8,989 nt of DNA from Candidatus Bathyarchaeota archaeon. GTDB taxonomy: Archaea; Thermoproteota; Bathyarchaeia; Bathyarchaeales; UBA233. The position numbers and the translations under genes were made by a program. The stretch is from NCBI GenBank assembly GCA_004376975.1, contig SOJA01000111.1, positions 1 through 8,989 of the forward strand, in the 5' to 3' direction. Of this stretch, positions 1-6,204 are shown in pieces. Below the pieces are notes generated by a model. That model made no database searches. It was given only the letters and a program-made list of their open reading frames with translations, and had not been told where the DNA came from. Every line of letters starts with the position of its first letter. Position 1 is the stretch's first letter.

Positions 1-118
1 ATCCATCTATACTGCACGCAACTTAGGAAGCGCGCGGGTTAAAGAGAAATTGGGAGTTTGCGGGAGATAACCCGAAAAGAATTCGGAAACAGATACGGAT
101 AGGCTTTCGGTGAATGCT

Positions 119-2119
119 CTACCAGCTTTGTCCATAGTGAGATGTGCAGATGACTACGTCGTAGATGTTGATTATGCCGTCGCCATTTATGTCCAAGTTA
201 GGCTTGTAGTTTGGATCGCCTGTTTGAGACCGGTACACTCCAATGATTTTAACCACGTCATATATGTCAACATCTCTATCCGCGTCTACGTCACCGAGAA
301 TGGTGATGCATATTGGCTTTTCACAAAAAATGCTGCTTTGCTCTGAATCACTTTCGCCAGAAGTGATTTCCACCACAGTGCCTATTGTGTAGTTTCCTAA
401 GTTGAATGTTGTAGTATTCCATGTAAAGGTTAGGGTCATGATGTTTGCCGCGTCTAGAATGATGGTTTCCACATGACCTATCTCTGTCGTGTTAGCGTAG
501 ATAGTCACATTGAGAGTTGCCGTAACGTTTCCTTGATTCTGAAAGGTAACATTGATTGGAAGCAGGTATCCTTGATGTGTAATTGTCTTTGGGATTGTGA
601 AAGAGATGGTTATCACGTCACCTTCTTCCTGTGAAGATGATGGGAACCTCATCTTAACTGCTGGATTGCCAATTATGTTTTGGTCAAAGCAAGCCCATCG
701 TATCGTTCCATCGTTTGCATCTCTCAGCCAACTGGAATCCCTAAATGCGTCAAACAGCATATCACCTAGGCGAACGTGGCCCTCACCGAAGTAAGCATCA
801 AAGAATTCTCTTCCAATATAATGCGATGTTGAATGCAAGTTATCATAGGAGCCCCATCCATATCTAGAGTTCATTATGGAAGCAAATGCTCCATGATCAT
901 CGTTCACAAATTGCTCTGACAAACAATTTGTGTCGTCCCACCGGCCAGACAAACATGGAAGGGCTGCATATATCAGTGGGTAAAACTCGTTTTCCAGTAG
1001 AGTTACGTCGAAAGTATCCCAAGAATCTCCATATACGCCGTTGTTGCTCCATTCGGTAGGGTTACCATGTCCAGCCTGATACCAAACATGTACTCCTTCA
1101 TCGAAAATCGACCTGACGTTTTCATCTGTGTAATCAATGTGTTCTTCTGGACGATTAGGATTGGGATCCATGTAAGTAGATGTGAATATCGAAGAATTGA
1201 ACCCATAAGTCAAATGATTCCAATCGTTACAAGTGGCATTGCCTAGTTGTTTGGAGTAATTGATGCCCCACTCAACGTCCCCACCGAAACCTAAATGGTG
1301 GCCCGCCAAAGTAACTCTCGATAGATAGTCTTCATCACCCGACAACTCCATATAAGCTATGGTCTTTCGTATTACATTCCCCAGCTCTTCATTGTTGTGT
1401 GGAGTAATTCGGCCAACTGCCACTTCATGATCCCAGTCTACTTCGTCGATGTTGTGATCAGCATTATGTGTCGCGTTCTCACCCCAGCCTGCAACCTCGT
1501 GTAGATGGTTATTTGAATCTTCATCATCATTGAATGTTCCATTGAGACAAGCATAATAGATATGGGTCGGGATATTCTCGTAATAGATGGTTGTTCCACC
1601 GCATGCAGGAGCACCATAACCATCAGCAGACAATTTTCTGGTTGGTATCTTATCTTCGTCACCAACCAACAGAACATACCTAACGTTCAGTTCGTGATGA
1701 GCATATCTGATATAATTGCGAAGTATAGCTTGTGTGTCATTAAACATACTGAGGTTTGATATGGCGTCCTCATCTGACCTCCAGTAAGGATTAGAAGTAT
1801 TACCATCTCCCCAAGAACCATCAACAAAGTAAGATGGGTCACTCAGGATATCATTCATGTCTACTATGTAGGTAGAAAGGGTGTCATTCTGATTATGCCA
1901 GTCTCTTAGTCTTTCTAGGCTCCAAGTTATCCCTGTGTTTTCGAAACTCGGATCCGTTATTATGGCAAACCCTGTTTCAGACAAGTCGTTTGCTTTGCTT
2001 GAACTGATGAATGTATCCTCAAGCACATACAAGAAAGATGAAAAAGCAACACCAGCCAACAACAACCCTAGCAAAATCGAAACACTACACTGCCTCCGAT
2101 CAGCTCTGAAAAGGTTCAT
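119..2119 (-). CDS. Secreted gingipain-like (C25) cysteine peptidase with C-terminal dockerin
   Basis: This is a 666-residue exported protein, probably an extracellular endopeptidase. A hydrophobic stretch at residues 13-32 follows a basic N-terminus and serves as signal peptide or signal anchor. The catalytic region spans about 50-490. GHGNPTEW places the catalytic His at 351, and AALPCLSG places the catalytic Cys at 389; both match the GHG...W and C-x-G patterns of family C25 (clan CD). The domain closes with IIGNPAVKM near 482-490, as gingipain domains do. Residues 505-590 look like a CARDB-type beta sandwich. Residues 609-666 form a dockerin with two calcium loops (D610/D612/D614/D616/D618/D621 and D643/N645/D647/N651/D654). 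Many N-x-S/T sequons suggest surface N-glycosylation. The ATG start has GGAG 10 nt upstream. No C-terminal membrane anchor is seen, so retention may depend on the dockerin or the N-terminal helix. Arg or Lys specificity cannot be read from the sequence. The family call is firm; substrate is unknown. Confidence 0.9.
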   Translation of the reverse strand: MNLFRADRRQCSVSILLGLLLAGVAFSSFLYVLEDTFISSSKANDLSETGFAIITDPSFENTGITWSLERLRDWHNQNDTLSTYIVDMNDILSDPSYFVDGSWGDGNTSNPYWRSDEDAISNLSMFNDTQAILRNYIRYAHHELNVRYVLLVGDEDKIPTRKLSADGYGAPACGGTTIYYENIPTHIYYACLNGTFNDDEDSNNHLHEVAGWGENATHNADHNIDEVDWDHEVAVGRITPHNNEELGNVIRKTIAYMELSGDEDYLSRVTLAGHHLGFGGDVEWGINYSKQLGNATCNDWNHLTYGFNSSIFTSTYMDPNPNRPEEHIDYTDENVRSIFDEGVHVWYQAGHGNPTEWSNNGVYGDSWDTFDVTLLENEFYPLIYAALPCLSGRWDDTNCLSEQFVNDDHGAFASIMNSRYGWGSYDNLHSTSHYIGREFFDAYFGEGHVRLGDMLFDAFRDSSWLRDANDGTIRWACFDQNIIGNPAVKMRFPSSSQEEGDVITISFTIPKTITHQGYLLPINVTFQNQGNVTATLNVTIYANTTEIGHVETIILDAANIMTLTFTWNTTTFNLGNYTIGTVVEITSGESDSEQSSIFCEKPICITILGDVDADRDVDIYDVVKIIGVYRSQTGDPNYKPNLDINGDGIINIYDVVICTSHYGQSW

Positions 2120-2129
2120 GTATGAATTT

Positions 2130-2170
2130 CTCCTTCTCCAATACAGAGAAATTCAACCTTGAAATATAAG
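2130..2170 (-). promoter_or_regulatory. Promoter and SD of the C25 peptidase gene
   Basis: On the minus strand CTTATATT (2163-2170) is a good archaeal TATA box. Transcription starting about 26 nt further on would begin near 2140, just before two GGAG motifs (2136-2139 and 2130-2133). The inner one sits 10 nt before the ATG. The fit of TATA box, expected start site and SD supports both the promoter and the chosen start. Confidence 0.6.
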
Positions 2171-2213
2171 CGTAGTGCACGCGCTCCCTCAAACTCGACA
2201 CCTAGAGACTGCG

Positions 2214-2248
2214 TTGATAAAATTTCAATCCAACCAACCTTGATAAAA
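2214..2248. repeat. Short direct repeat TTGATAAAA in the gap behind nikR
   Basis: TTGATAAAA occurs at 2214-2222 and again at 2240-2248, 26 bp apart, in the 221-bp gap between nikR and the peptidase gene. Read on the minus strand it gives T-rich segments downstream of nikR (CTTTTCAACTTTTTATC, 2243-2259), which could act as a weak archaeal terminator. A binding site is also possible; in AT-rich DNA it may be chance. Confidence 0.25.
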
Positions 2249-2340
2249 AGTTGAAAAGTAGGAATCAGGGCAGTCAGTTAACAGGTGGCGAGGAAAATTT
2301 TCGTGCGCATAGTTTGAGCTAGGAAATTAGGAAGCTAGAT

Positions 2341-2742
2341 TTATACAAACATCGTCTTGAGTATTTTTACTCCTCTTTTTGCAGCTAGTTCGTCGCTTAG
2401 CTTCCGAATTTCACCAGCGTCACCCTTAACGGCTATTGCTTCTAAACAGTCTCTTTCAGTTAAGTGAATGTGCATAGTTGAAGAGATTATGTGAGTGTAA
2501 TGATGTTGTATGTGAGTAAGGGTGCTTTCGAGTTCTCTAACCTCATGGTCATAAAGCATTACCAAAACCCCAGCGTGAACTCCCTTCTCTTCTTGAATCC
2601 ACTTCCTTTCAGAAACAAACATTCTAACGGCATCTTGAACAGCCTTAGAACGGCTTTCATACCCGATTTTGCCAATTATCTCATCAAAATCCCTTAGCAG
2701 GTCTGGCGGAAAAGTCACTCCTACACGGATTATTTTTGTCAT
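2341..2742 (-). CDS. nikR: NikR nickel-responsive ribbon-helix-helix regulator
   Basis: This is a 133-residue nickel-sensing transcription factor, usually a tetramer that binds operators of nickel transport genes when loaded with Ni. Residues 3-45 form the CopG-type ribbon-helix-helix DNA-binding domain (IIRVGVTFPPDLLRDFDEII...). Residues 55-133 form the ACT-like metal domain. All four high-affinity ligands of E. coli NikR are present with exact spacing: His80 (equivalent of H76), His91, His93 and Cys99 (H87, H89, C95). ATG at 2742 was chosen over an upstream in-frame start because it gives the family's normal N-terminus and has GGAAGG directly before it. The longer version would add 23 unrelated residues that read through the promoter. 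The gene diverges from a membrane transporter-like gene with a perfect palindrome between them, which is the expected arrangement for control of that gene. Whether it also regulates itself is open. Confidence 0.95.
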   Translation of the reverse strand: MTKIIRVGVTFPPDLLRDFDEIIGKIGYESRSKAVQDAVRMFVSERKWIQEEKGVHAGVLVMLYDHEVRELESTLTHIQHHYTHIISSTMHIHLTERDCLEAIAVKGDAGEIRKLSDELAAKRGVKILKTMFV

Positions 2743-2770
2743 ATACCTTCCATTATAGATTAAGTAATTT

Positions 2771-2788
2771 ATCATAAAGCTTTTTATA
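2771..2788. promoter_or_regulatory. Shared divergent promoter for nikR and the membrane protein operon
   Basis: TTTTTATA at 2781-2788 is a TATA box for rightward transcription and reads TATAAAAA on the minus strand, so it could serve both directions. CTTTATGA (minus, 2772-2779) is a second leftward candidate. Rightward initiation would fall at roughly 2808-2814, inside the palindrome at 2793-2822. Leftward initiation would fall at about 2748-2760, just before the nikR SD. Start sites are inferred from spacing only. Confidence 0.5.
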
Positions 2789-2792
2789 CGTG

Positions 2793-2822
2793 GGTAACAC
2801 CAACATGGCAAAAGGTGTTACC
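2793..2822. promoter_or_regulatory. Probable NikR operator (perfect inverted repeat)
   Basis: GGTAACACC (2793-2801) and GGTGTTACC (2814-2822) are perfect reverse complements separated by 12 bp. Taking the inner hexamers, the site is GTAACA-N16-TGTTAC over 28 bp (2794-2821). This is the same half-site length and spacer as the E. coli NikR operator GTATGA-N16-TCATAC, with a different half-site sequence. It lies just downstream of the rightward TATA box and over the expected transcription start, so bound protein would block initiation. The repeat is seen directly; assignment to NikR rests on the adjacent gene and the matching geometry. Confidence 0.7.
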
Positions 2823-3368
2823 GTGACCTACTTCACAAGTCGAGACATTGCTGCAATAGCCATGTGTGCAGCCCTATGGAGCGTGCTCAGCGCGTACATT
2901 GCACCAATCTTCTGGAGGAGCACCCACATGCCATTCTTCTGCGATATGCTTGGTATGATCTCGCTCATACTGGCTTTATGGTGGGTTAGAAAGTTTGGAG
3001 TTGTAACCGTAACAGGGGTAATTGCAACAATTATAACCATGGGACTTAACCCCAATGCCACCCATTTCTTGGGCTTCACAGCCGCAAGTGTAGTCTTTGA
3101 CATTTTGACAAGACTCATCGGATATAGAAACTGTTTGGAGAAGCCTATGCTAAGCGTAATTAGCTTGATTTTTGCATCCGTAGCCTCTACAGCTGTTGCA
3201 GGTATTATAATAGGAAATCTTTTCATGAACCCTAATTTTATAATGACTGCATTCGGAGGTGTAGCCTTCTTCTCAGTATTACATGCTATAGGTGGTGCCA
3301 TCGGAGGCATTATTGGCCTTGTGTTGATAAAAGCACTTTCAACGAGGATTAGTTTGCCAAAGGTGTGA
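2823..3368 (+). CDS. Six-helix membrane protein, putative ECF-transporter S component (nickel-linked)
   Basis: This integral membrane protein has about six hydrophobic helices (roughly residues 9-30, 42-56, 59-76, 80-98, 109-133 and 140-168). Its size, its short N-terminus before a TSRDIAAIA-like first helix, and its Gly/Ala-rich last helix all resemble substrate-binding S components of ECF vitamin or metal transporters. It is not CbiM or NikM: the N-terminal Met-His metal motif is absent. His35, Met36 and Cys40 in the first loop could bind metal. No ATPase or EcfT gene is present here, so it would share an energising module encoded elsewhere or act alone. GTG at 2823 was chosen because AAAGGTG lies 5 nt upstream and the inverted repeat ends exactly at the preceding base. 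ATG at 2805 or GTG at 2790 would add 6 or 11 residues. The neighbours suggest nickel or cobalt uptake; the substrate is inference, and the S-component call is moderate. Confidence 0.65.
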   Translation: MTYFTSRDIAAIAMCAALWSVLSAYIAPIFWRSTHMPFFCDMLGMISLILALWWVRKFGVVTVTGVIATIITMGLNPNATHFLGFTAASVVFDILTRLIGYRNCLEKPMLSVISLIFASVASTAVAGIIIGNLFMNPNFIMTAFGGVAFFSVLHAIGGAIGGIIGLVLIKALSTRISLPKV

Positions 3369-3371
3369 AAA

Positions 3372-3827
3372 ATGAAGACTGCAAAATCGGAGATAAACGA
3401 AGAATTAACGAGTCTGATTGAGAAAGCTGCGGACTTTCATGGGCATTTAGGTCCTTTTCTGGTTATAGGCGTCAGAATGGGAAGTTCAGCTAAAAAAGTT
3501 TTCAATGAAAATGCTGGGGAAAGTGATGAGTTGCGGGTTACAGCTCGGCTTCCACTGTTAACTCCTTTTTCATGTATCCTGGATGGAATTCAGGCCACAA
3601 CTCGATGCACTGTTGGAAACCAGAAGCTTCGAATGGAAAACTCACAAGAAAAAATAGCCGTATATTTTGAGCAGGAAAATTCGGATAAAACGTTAAGGCT
3701 TCATGTTAATCCCAAAATAATAGAGTATCTAAAAAATAGATATTCAGAAAGAGCGTCCAATGAAGAGCTTGCACAGGAAATTGCCTCCATGCCGCAAAGT
3801 CAACTGTTTATTATAGAAAAGCGATAA
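3372..3827 (+). CDS. Short FmdE-family metal-binding protein
   Basis: This 151-residue cytoplasmic protein belongs to the FmdE family (named after formylmethanofuran dehydrogenase subunit E, PF02663). Evidence is FHGHLGPFLVIGVRMG at 22-37 and the core CILDGIQATTRCTVGNQKL at 68-86, which corresponds to the family's DAIQ...TGCT-G-G-L block. Candidate metal ligands are His23, His25, Cys68 and Cys79. The usual HGH-CPG element reads HGHLGPF, and the C-terminal zinc ribbon of full-length FmdE is missing, so this is a single-domain variant. No other formylmethanofuran dehydrogenase subunit is nearby, which argues against a role in that enzyme. It starts 3 nt after the membrane protein's stop, with AAGGTG upstream, so the two are co-transcribed and probably under the same NikR-type operator. 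A metal-handling or metal-chaperone role is inferred from this context. Confidence 0.8.
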   Translation: MKTAKSEINEELTSLIEKAADFHGHLGPFLVIGVRMGSSAKKVFNENAGESDELRVTARLPLLTPFSCILDGIQATTRCTVGNQKLRMENSQEKIAVYFEQENSDKTLRLHVNPKIIEYLKNRYSERASNEELAQEIASMPQSQLFIIEKR

Positions 3828-3832
3828 ATATC
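3823..3832 (+). promoter_or_regulatory. Possible internal promoter for the DUF1893 gene
   Basis: GATAAATATC overlaps the end of the FmdE-like gene. Its centre (3827-3828) is about 33 bp before the ATG at 3861, so transcription would start at about 3854, giving a nearly leaderless mRNA. No SD precedes that ATG, which fits leaderless translation. The gene may therefore be transcribed both from its own promoter and by read-through. Confidence 0.4.
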
Positions 3833-3860
3833 TTGACATGTCTAGCCAAATTGAAACAGC

Positions 3861-4289
3861 ATGCAAGATCTAGAAAGAGCTAAAAAGAGGCTGAGTGAGA
3901 AAGGTTTAACACTTTCTATTGTGAAAAATGCCGAGACGATTTTTGAGAGTGTTTCGCATGGAGTTTCTGGCTTTTTGGAAGCCGTTGAAAAGTTTGAGGA
4001 CGAGCTTGAAGGCGCTTCTGTTGCAGATAGGGTTGCTGGAAAAGCGATTGCACTGTTATGTGTTTATGCAAGAATTAAGGCAGTTTATGCTATAACCTTA
4101 AGTGAGAGGGCAAAGGCTGTATTGGAAAAATCTGCAATCCATCATGAATGGGATGACTTGGTTGAAAGCATACTTGATATTGATAAAGTGGGAATATGTC
4201 CCTTCGAAAAGTTGGCGACAGGGATTTCAGATCCAGCTGAAGCTTATGAAAGACTTAAAGCTTTGCAGCGTTTCCTCTTCACACGTTAG
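3861..4289 (+). CDS. DUF1893 family protein (TM1506-like)
   Basis: This 142-residue soluble protein matches the DUF1893 family (PF08973). The characteristic order is visible: an N-terminal LSEKGLTLSIVKNAETIFES segment (11-30), the block VADRVAGKAIALLCVYARIKAVYA (54-77), a second helix with LSERAKAVLEK, and GICPFEKLATGISDPAEAYERLK (111-133), with Cys113 in the CPFE motif. The Thermotoga representative TM1506 has a cytidine-deaminase-like fold, but the family's reaction is unknown. The classical zinc-deaminase His-Ala-Glu and PCxxC signatures are not evident here, so deaminase activity should not be assumed. It lies 33 bp after the FmdE-like gene on the same strand and may be read with it or from its own TATA box. 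The link to nickel is by position only. Confidence 0.85.
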   Translation: MQDLERAKKRLSEKGLTLSIVKNAETIFESVSHGVSGFLEAVEKFEDELEGASVADRVAGKAIALLCVYARIKAVYAITLSERAKAVLEKSAIHHEWDDLVESILDIDKVGICPFEKLATGISDPAEAYERLKALQRFLFTR

Positions 4290-4316
4290 AATAGACTTGG
4301 CTTTGGAGAGTTTAGG

Positions 4317-4325
4317 CTTTATATT
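4317..4325 (+). promoter_or_regulatory. TATA box before the small 49-residue gene
   Basis: CTTTATATT is close to the archaeal TATA consensus. Transcription would start near 4347, leaving a leader of under 30 nt that ends with GGAG (4369-4372) close to the ATG at 4375. The AA-only spacing between GGAG and ATG is tight. Confidence 0.45.
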
Positions 4326-4374
4326 CAATAGTGACAGAGTTGTTTGAAAAGCGTTTGTGAGACAGAATGGAGAA

Positions 4375-4524
4375 ATGAAGGGTGAACACGAACGGTGTAT
4401 ATCTGAAGATGATGAAGAACTGGGGCGTATCAAAGAACAGAAGTTAAAGGAACTAATGAGCGCAAGGAAGAAGCGCGCTCTTGCAGGTTTTAAAAGTAAT
4501 TCTGACTTAAAAAGAGAACAATAA
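4375..4524 (+). CDS. Small charged hypothetical protein (49 aa)
   Basis: This short open reading frame is rich in Lys, Glu and Arg and would form a charged helix over residues 10-36 (SEDDEELGRIKEQKLKEL then ARKKRAL). The DEEL-x-x-I-x-x-x-K-x-x-EL pattern resembles the N-terminal helix of archaeal PDCD5-type DNA-binding proteins and the N-terminal extension of some archaeal thioredoxins, but neither body domain follows. It has a good TATA box and a GGAG before the ATG; an in-frame GTG at 4357 would add six residues. It ends convergently with the beta-helix gene, 17 bp from that gene's stop. It may be a genuine small protein or a decayed 5' end of a larger gene. No function is assigned. Confidence 0.5.
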   Translation: MKGEHERCISEDDEELGRIKEQKLKELMSARKKRALAGFKSNSDLKREQ

Positions 4525-4531
4525 AAAAAAA
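4523..4531 (-). terminator. Oligo-T terminator of the beta-helix gene
   Basis: Nine A residues on the plus strand give a T9 tract on the minus strand, 10 bp past the stop of the beta-helix gene. Oligo-U tracts without a hairpin are the usual intrinsic termination signal in archaea. The tract overlaps the stop codon of the convergent small gene. Confidence 0.6.
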
Positions 4532-4541
4532 GAGGGAGTAA

Positions 4542-5975
4542 TTAGTCAAGTTTTCTTTGAAATCTTTTCTTTCTGAAGGCAACGGCGAGCATAGACATGA
4601 TCATAAACAGTGGCAAGAGTATGGCTGATGGAAATTCTGGAATTACGGATGCTCCTTGGATTACGATGTCATTTGTGCTTGCAAATGTGTAGGTGAGGTA
4701 TATGAAAGTGTGGGTGCCGTTTGATGTAATAATCGGCCCTGTGACTGGGGGTGTATCATTGATCAAAATTATCCAGCCTGTTTGGGTTATGTTGAGCAGT
4801 GTCTGAGGAATTGTGACGTTGCAGTAGCCAACAGTGCCCGATTCACCGTTAACTTTGAAGCTGATTTGCTTCTGTTGCTGGTTAAATTTGAACATTGAGA
4901 TGGTGGAATTGCTGGATAGCACTACCGAATAGGTTGTTGCTTCCCAGACGATTGGAACAGGGTTGGAATAGTTCCAAACGGCTGGAACAATCAACGGATA
5001 CCTATCTTCATTGTTCGCATCAATCATATATGGTGTGTCCCCGATGCCATCTCCGTTTAGATCAGTCCCGTTGTAGTCGCTCCAAAAGTTTCCGCTTGAG
5101 CCATTATCCCATGTGTTTGTTGAGTCTGTAGAATTTGCTTGTCCTAACCCGTTGGTGATGAAGTTGTTATGGTAAACTGTGTTGTCGCTGGAATGATCGA
5201 GGTTAATGCCGTACCGGTTAATTATAGCTGTGTTTTCAAAAACCGTGTTATTGCTGGAGTAGTAAAGTTTGATTCCGTCGTACTGGTTGAATGTGGCAGT
5301 GTTTCCAGAAAGGGTATTTTTGCTGCTAAATCCGTCGAGGAGTATTCCATATCGATTATTGTGTTCGACGATGTTGTCAGAAATCGTGTTGTCTTTTGAC
5401 CCTGTGAGGTATATTCCATGCTCGCTGTTCATTTGGGTGTTGTTGGAAAGGGTGTTATTGTGTGACGAGACGAGAAGGATTCCACGTTGGGTGGTATACA
5501 TCATGGTGTTACCCGAAATTGTGTTATTGCTGGAATGAAGGAGCCAGATTCCATGATACATGATTTTTGGAGGGGAAGAATACATGTCGCTCATAAAGGT
5601 GCAGTCAGAGACTGTGCTGCTCCAAGTATAGTTTAGGTGGATGCCATAGTTAAATCCTATAACTTTTGCGTTTTTCATCGTTACATTATTCCCGGAGGAT
5701 AATGTTATTCCAGTTCCCGTGCCTGCACCTTGAACCGTGTAGCCGGCACCGTCGATCACGATGTTGTCTCTCTCGACTACGATGGGATTAGAAATGTTGC
5801 CAGTAAAAGTGTAAATGTCTCCAACACGCTCAATAGGCGCTGCAGGAGGATTGATCGTTCCATCCGGGAGAATGTAAATAGTATAACCAGCTTGGACCAA
5901 CAGAACATTAAAACTGAGCATTGTCATGAAAAGTATCGCTGAAACACTTATGGTTGAAACAATTTTTCTATTCAA
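4542..5975 (-). CDS. NosD-like right-handed beta-helix surface protein with PEFP C-terminal anchor
   Basis: This 477-residue exported protein has a signal peptide at 1-30 (basic start, hydrophobic core, VQA-G near 27-30). From about residue 85 to 275 it carries six or more beta-helix rungs of 22-24 residues. Each rung begins GI-x-L and contains NNT-I/L-S-x-N, as in NosD/PbH1 carbohydrate-binding folds. A conserved module follows (WDNGSSGNFWSDYNGTD, then NGDGIGDTPY and DRYPL, 289-328), then a beta-rich domain (340-440). The C-terminus is IPEFPS (445-450), a hydrophobic helix and RKKRFQRK, the archaeal PEF-type sorting or anchor arrangement. Sequons are abundant, suggesting glycosylation. The start is a TTG with no clear SD; the next in-frame Met (residue 17) would cut away the basic part of the signal peptide. 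Despite the NosD name there is no nos cluster here, so copper delivery is unlikely. A surface-structure or polysaccharide-binding role is inferred. Confidence 0.88.
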   Translation of the reverse strand: MNRKIVSTISVSAILFMTMLSFNVLLVQAGYTIYILPDGTINPPAAPIERVGDIYTFTGNISNPIVVERDNIVIDGAGYTVQGAGTGTGITLSSGNNVTMKNAKVIGFNYGIHLNYTWSSTVSDCTFMSDMYSSPPKIMYHGIWLLHSSNNTISGNTMMYTTQRGILLVSSHNNTLSNNTQMNSEHGIYLTGSKDNTISDNIVEHNNRYGILLDGFSSKNTLSGNTATFNQYDGIKLYYSSNNTVFENTAIINRYGINLDHSSDNTVYHNNFITNGLGQANSTDSTNTWDNGSSGNFWSDYNGTDLNGDGIGDTPYMIDANNEDRYPLIVPAVWNYSNPVPIVWEATTYSVVLSSNSTISMFKFNQQQKQISFKVNGESGTVGYCNVTIPQTLLNITQTGWIILINDTPPVTGPIITSNGTHTFIYLTYTFASTNDIVIQGASVIPEFPSAILLPLFMIMSMLAVAFRKKRFQRKLD

Positions 5976-6204
5976 TTCTTATCAGAATATTATAACTTCG
6001 GCTACGATTTTTAACACTTGCGGTAAGCTATTTGGTTACATGATTGTACAATCGTTATTAGAATTTTCGAAATCAAAATTTCCCGTGCTGGATGGACAAG
6101 TAATACCATGCAAGAAATCATTAAAGGGATAAGGGAAGCTGTCCGTAGGCGCGCGCAACCCATAAAACTCCCCTTATTTTTTTATACTATTACATATTAC
6201 ATGC
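5976..6204. other. Gap between the CofE-family gene and the beta-helix gene
   Basis: This 229-bp stretch has no convincing gene. On the minus strand it should hold the beta-helix promoter. TTAAAAAT (6007-6014) is placed for a start site near 5984, about 9 nt before the TTG; GAATATTATA (5985-5994) reads as a TATA box too but lies too close. GCGCGCGC occurs at 6149-6156. A T-rich run on the plus strand (6174-6183) has no plus-strand gene to terminate. Confidence 0.4.

Noticed and set aside
2..70. Open frame at the left edge ending at TAA 68-70 (end reads ARVKEKLGVCGR)
   Set aside because: It could be the 3' end of a gene entering from the left, but 22 residues without a recognisable motif, and a competing frame ending at 42, are too little to call it.
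2828..3310. 160-codon minus-strand frame opposite the membrane protein gene
   Set aside because: It is the mirror of a well-supported membrane gene with SD, operator and tight coupling to the next gene; its composition has no domain-like features.
5169..5538. Plus-strand frames opposite the beta-helix gene
   Set aside because: They are produced by the repeating rungs of the beta-helix gene; the repeats give long stop-free stretches on the other strand.
5140..5560. Repeated DNA words (GTGTTATTGCTGGA and similar), at first sight a tandem array
   Set aside because: They encode the repeating NNT-I/L-S-x-N beta-helix rungs; the units diverge and have no spacers, so this is neither a CRISPR array nor a satellite.
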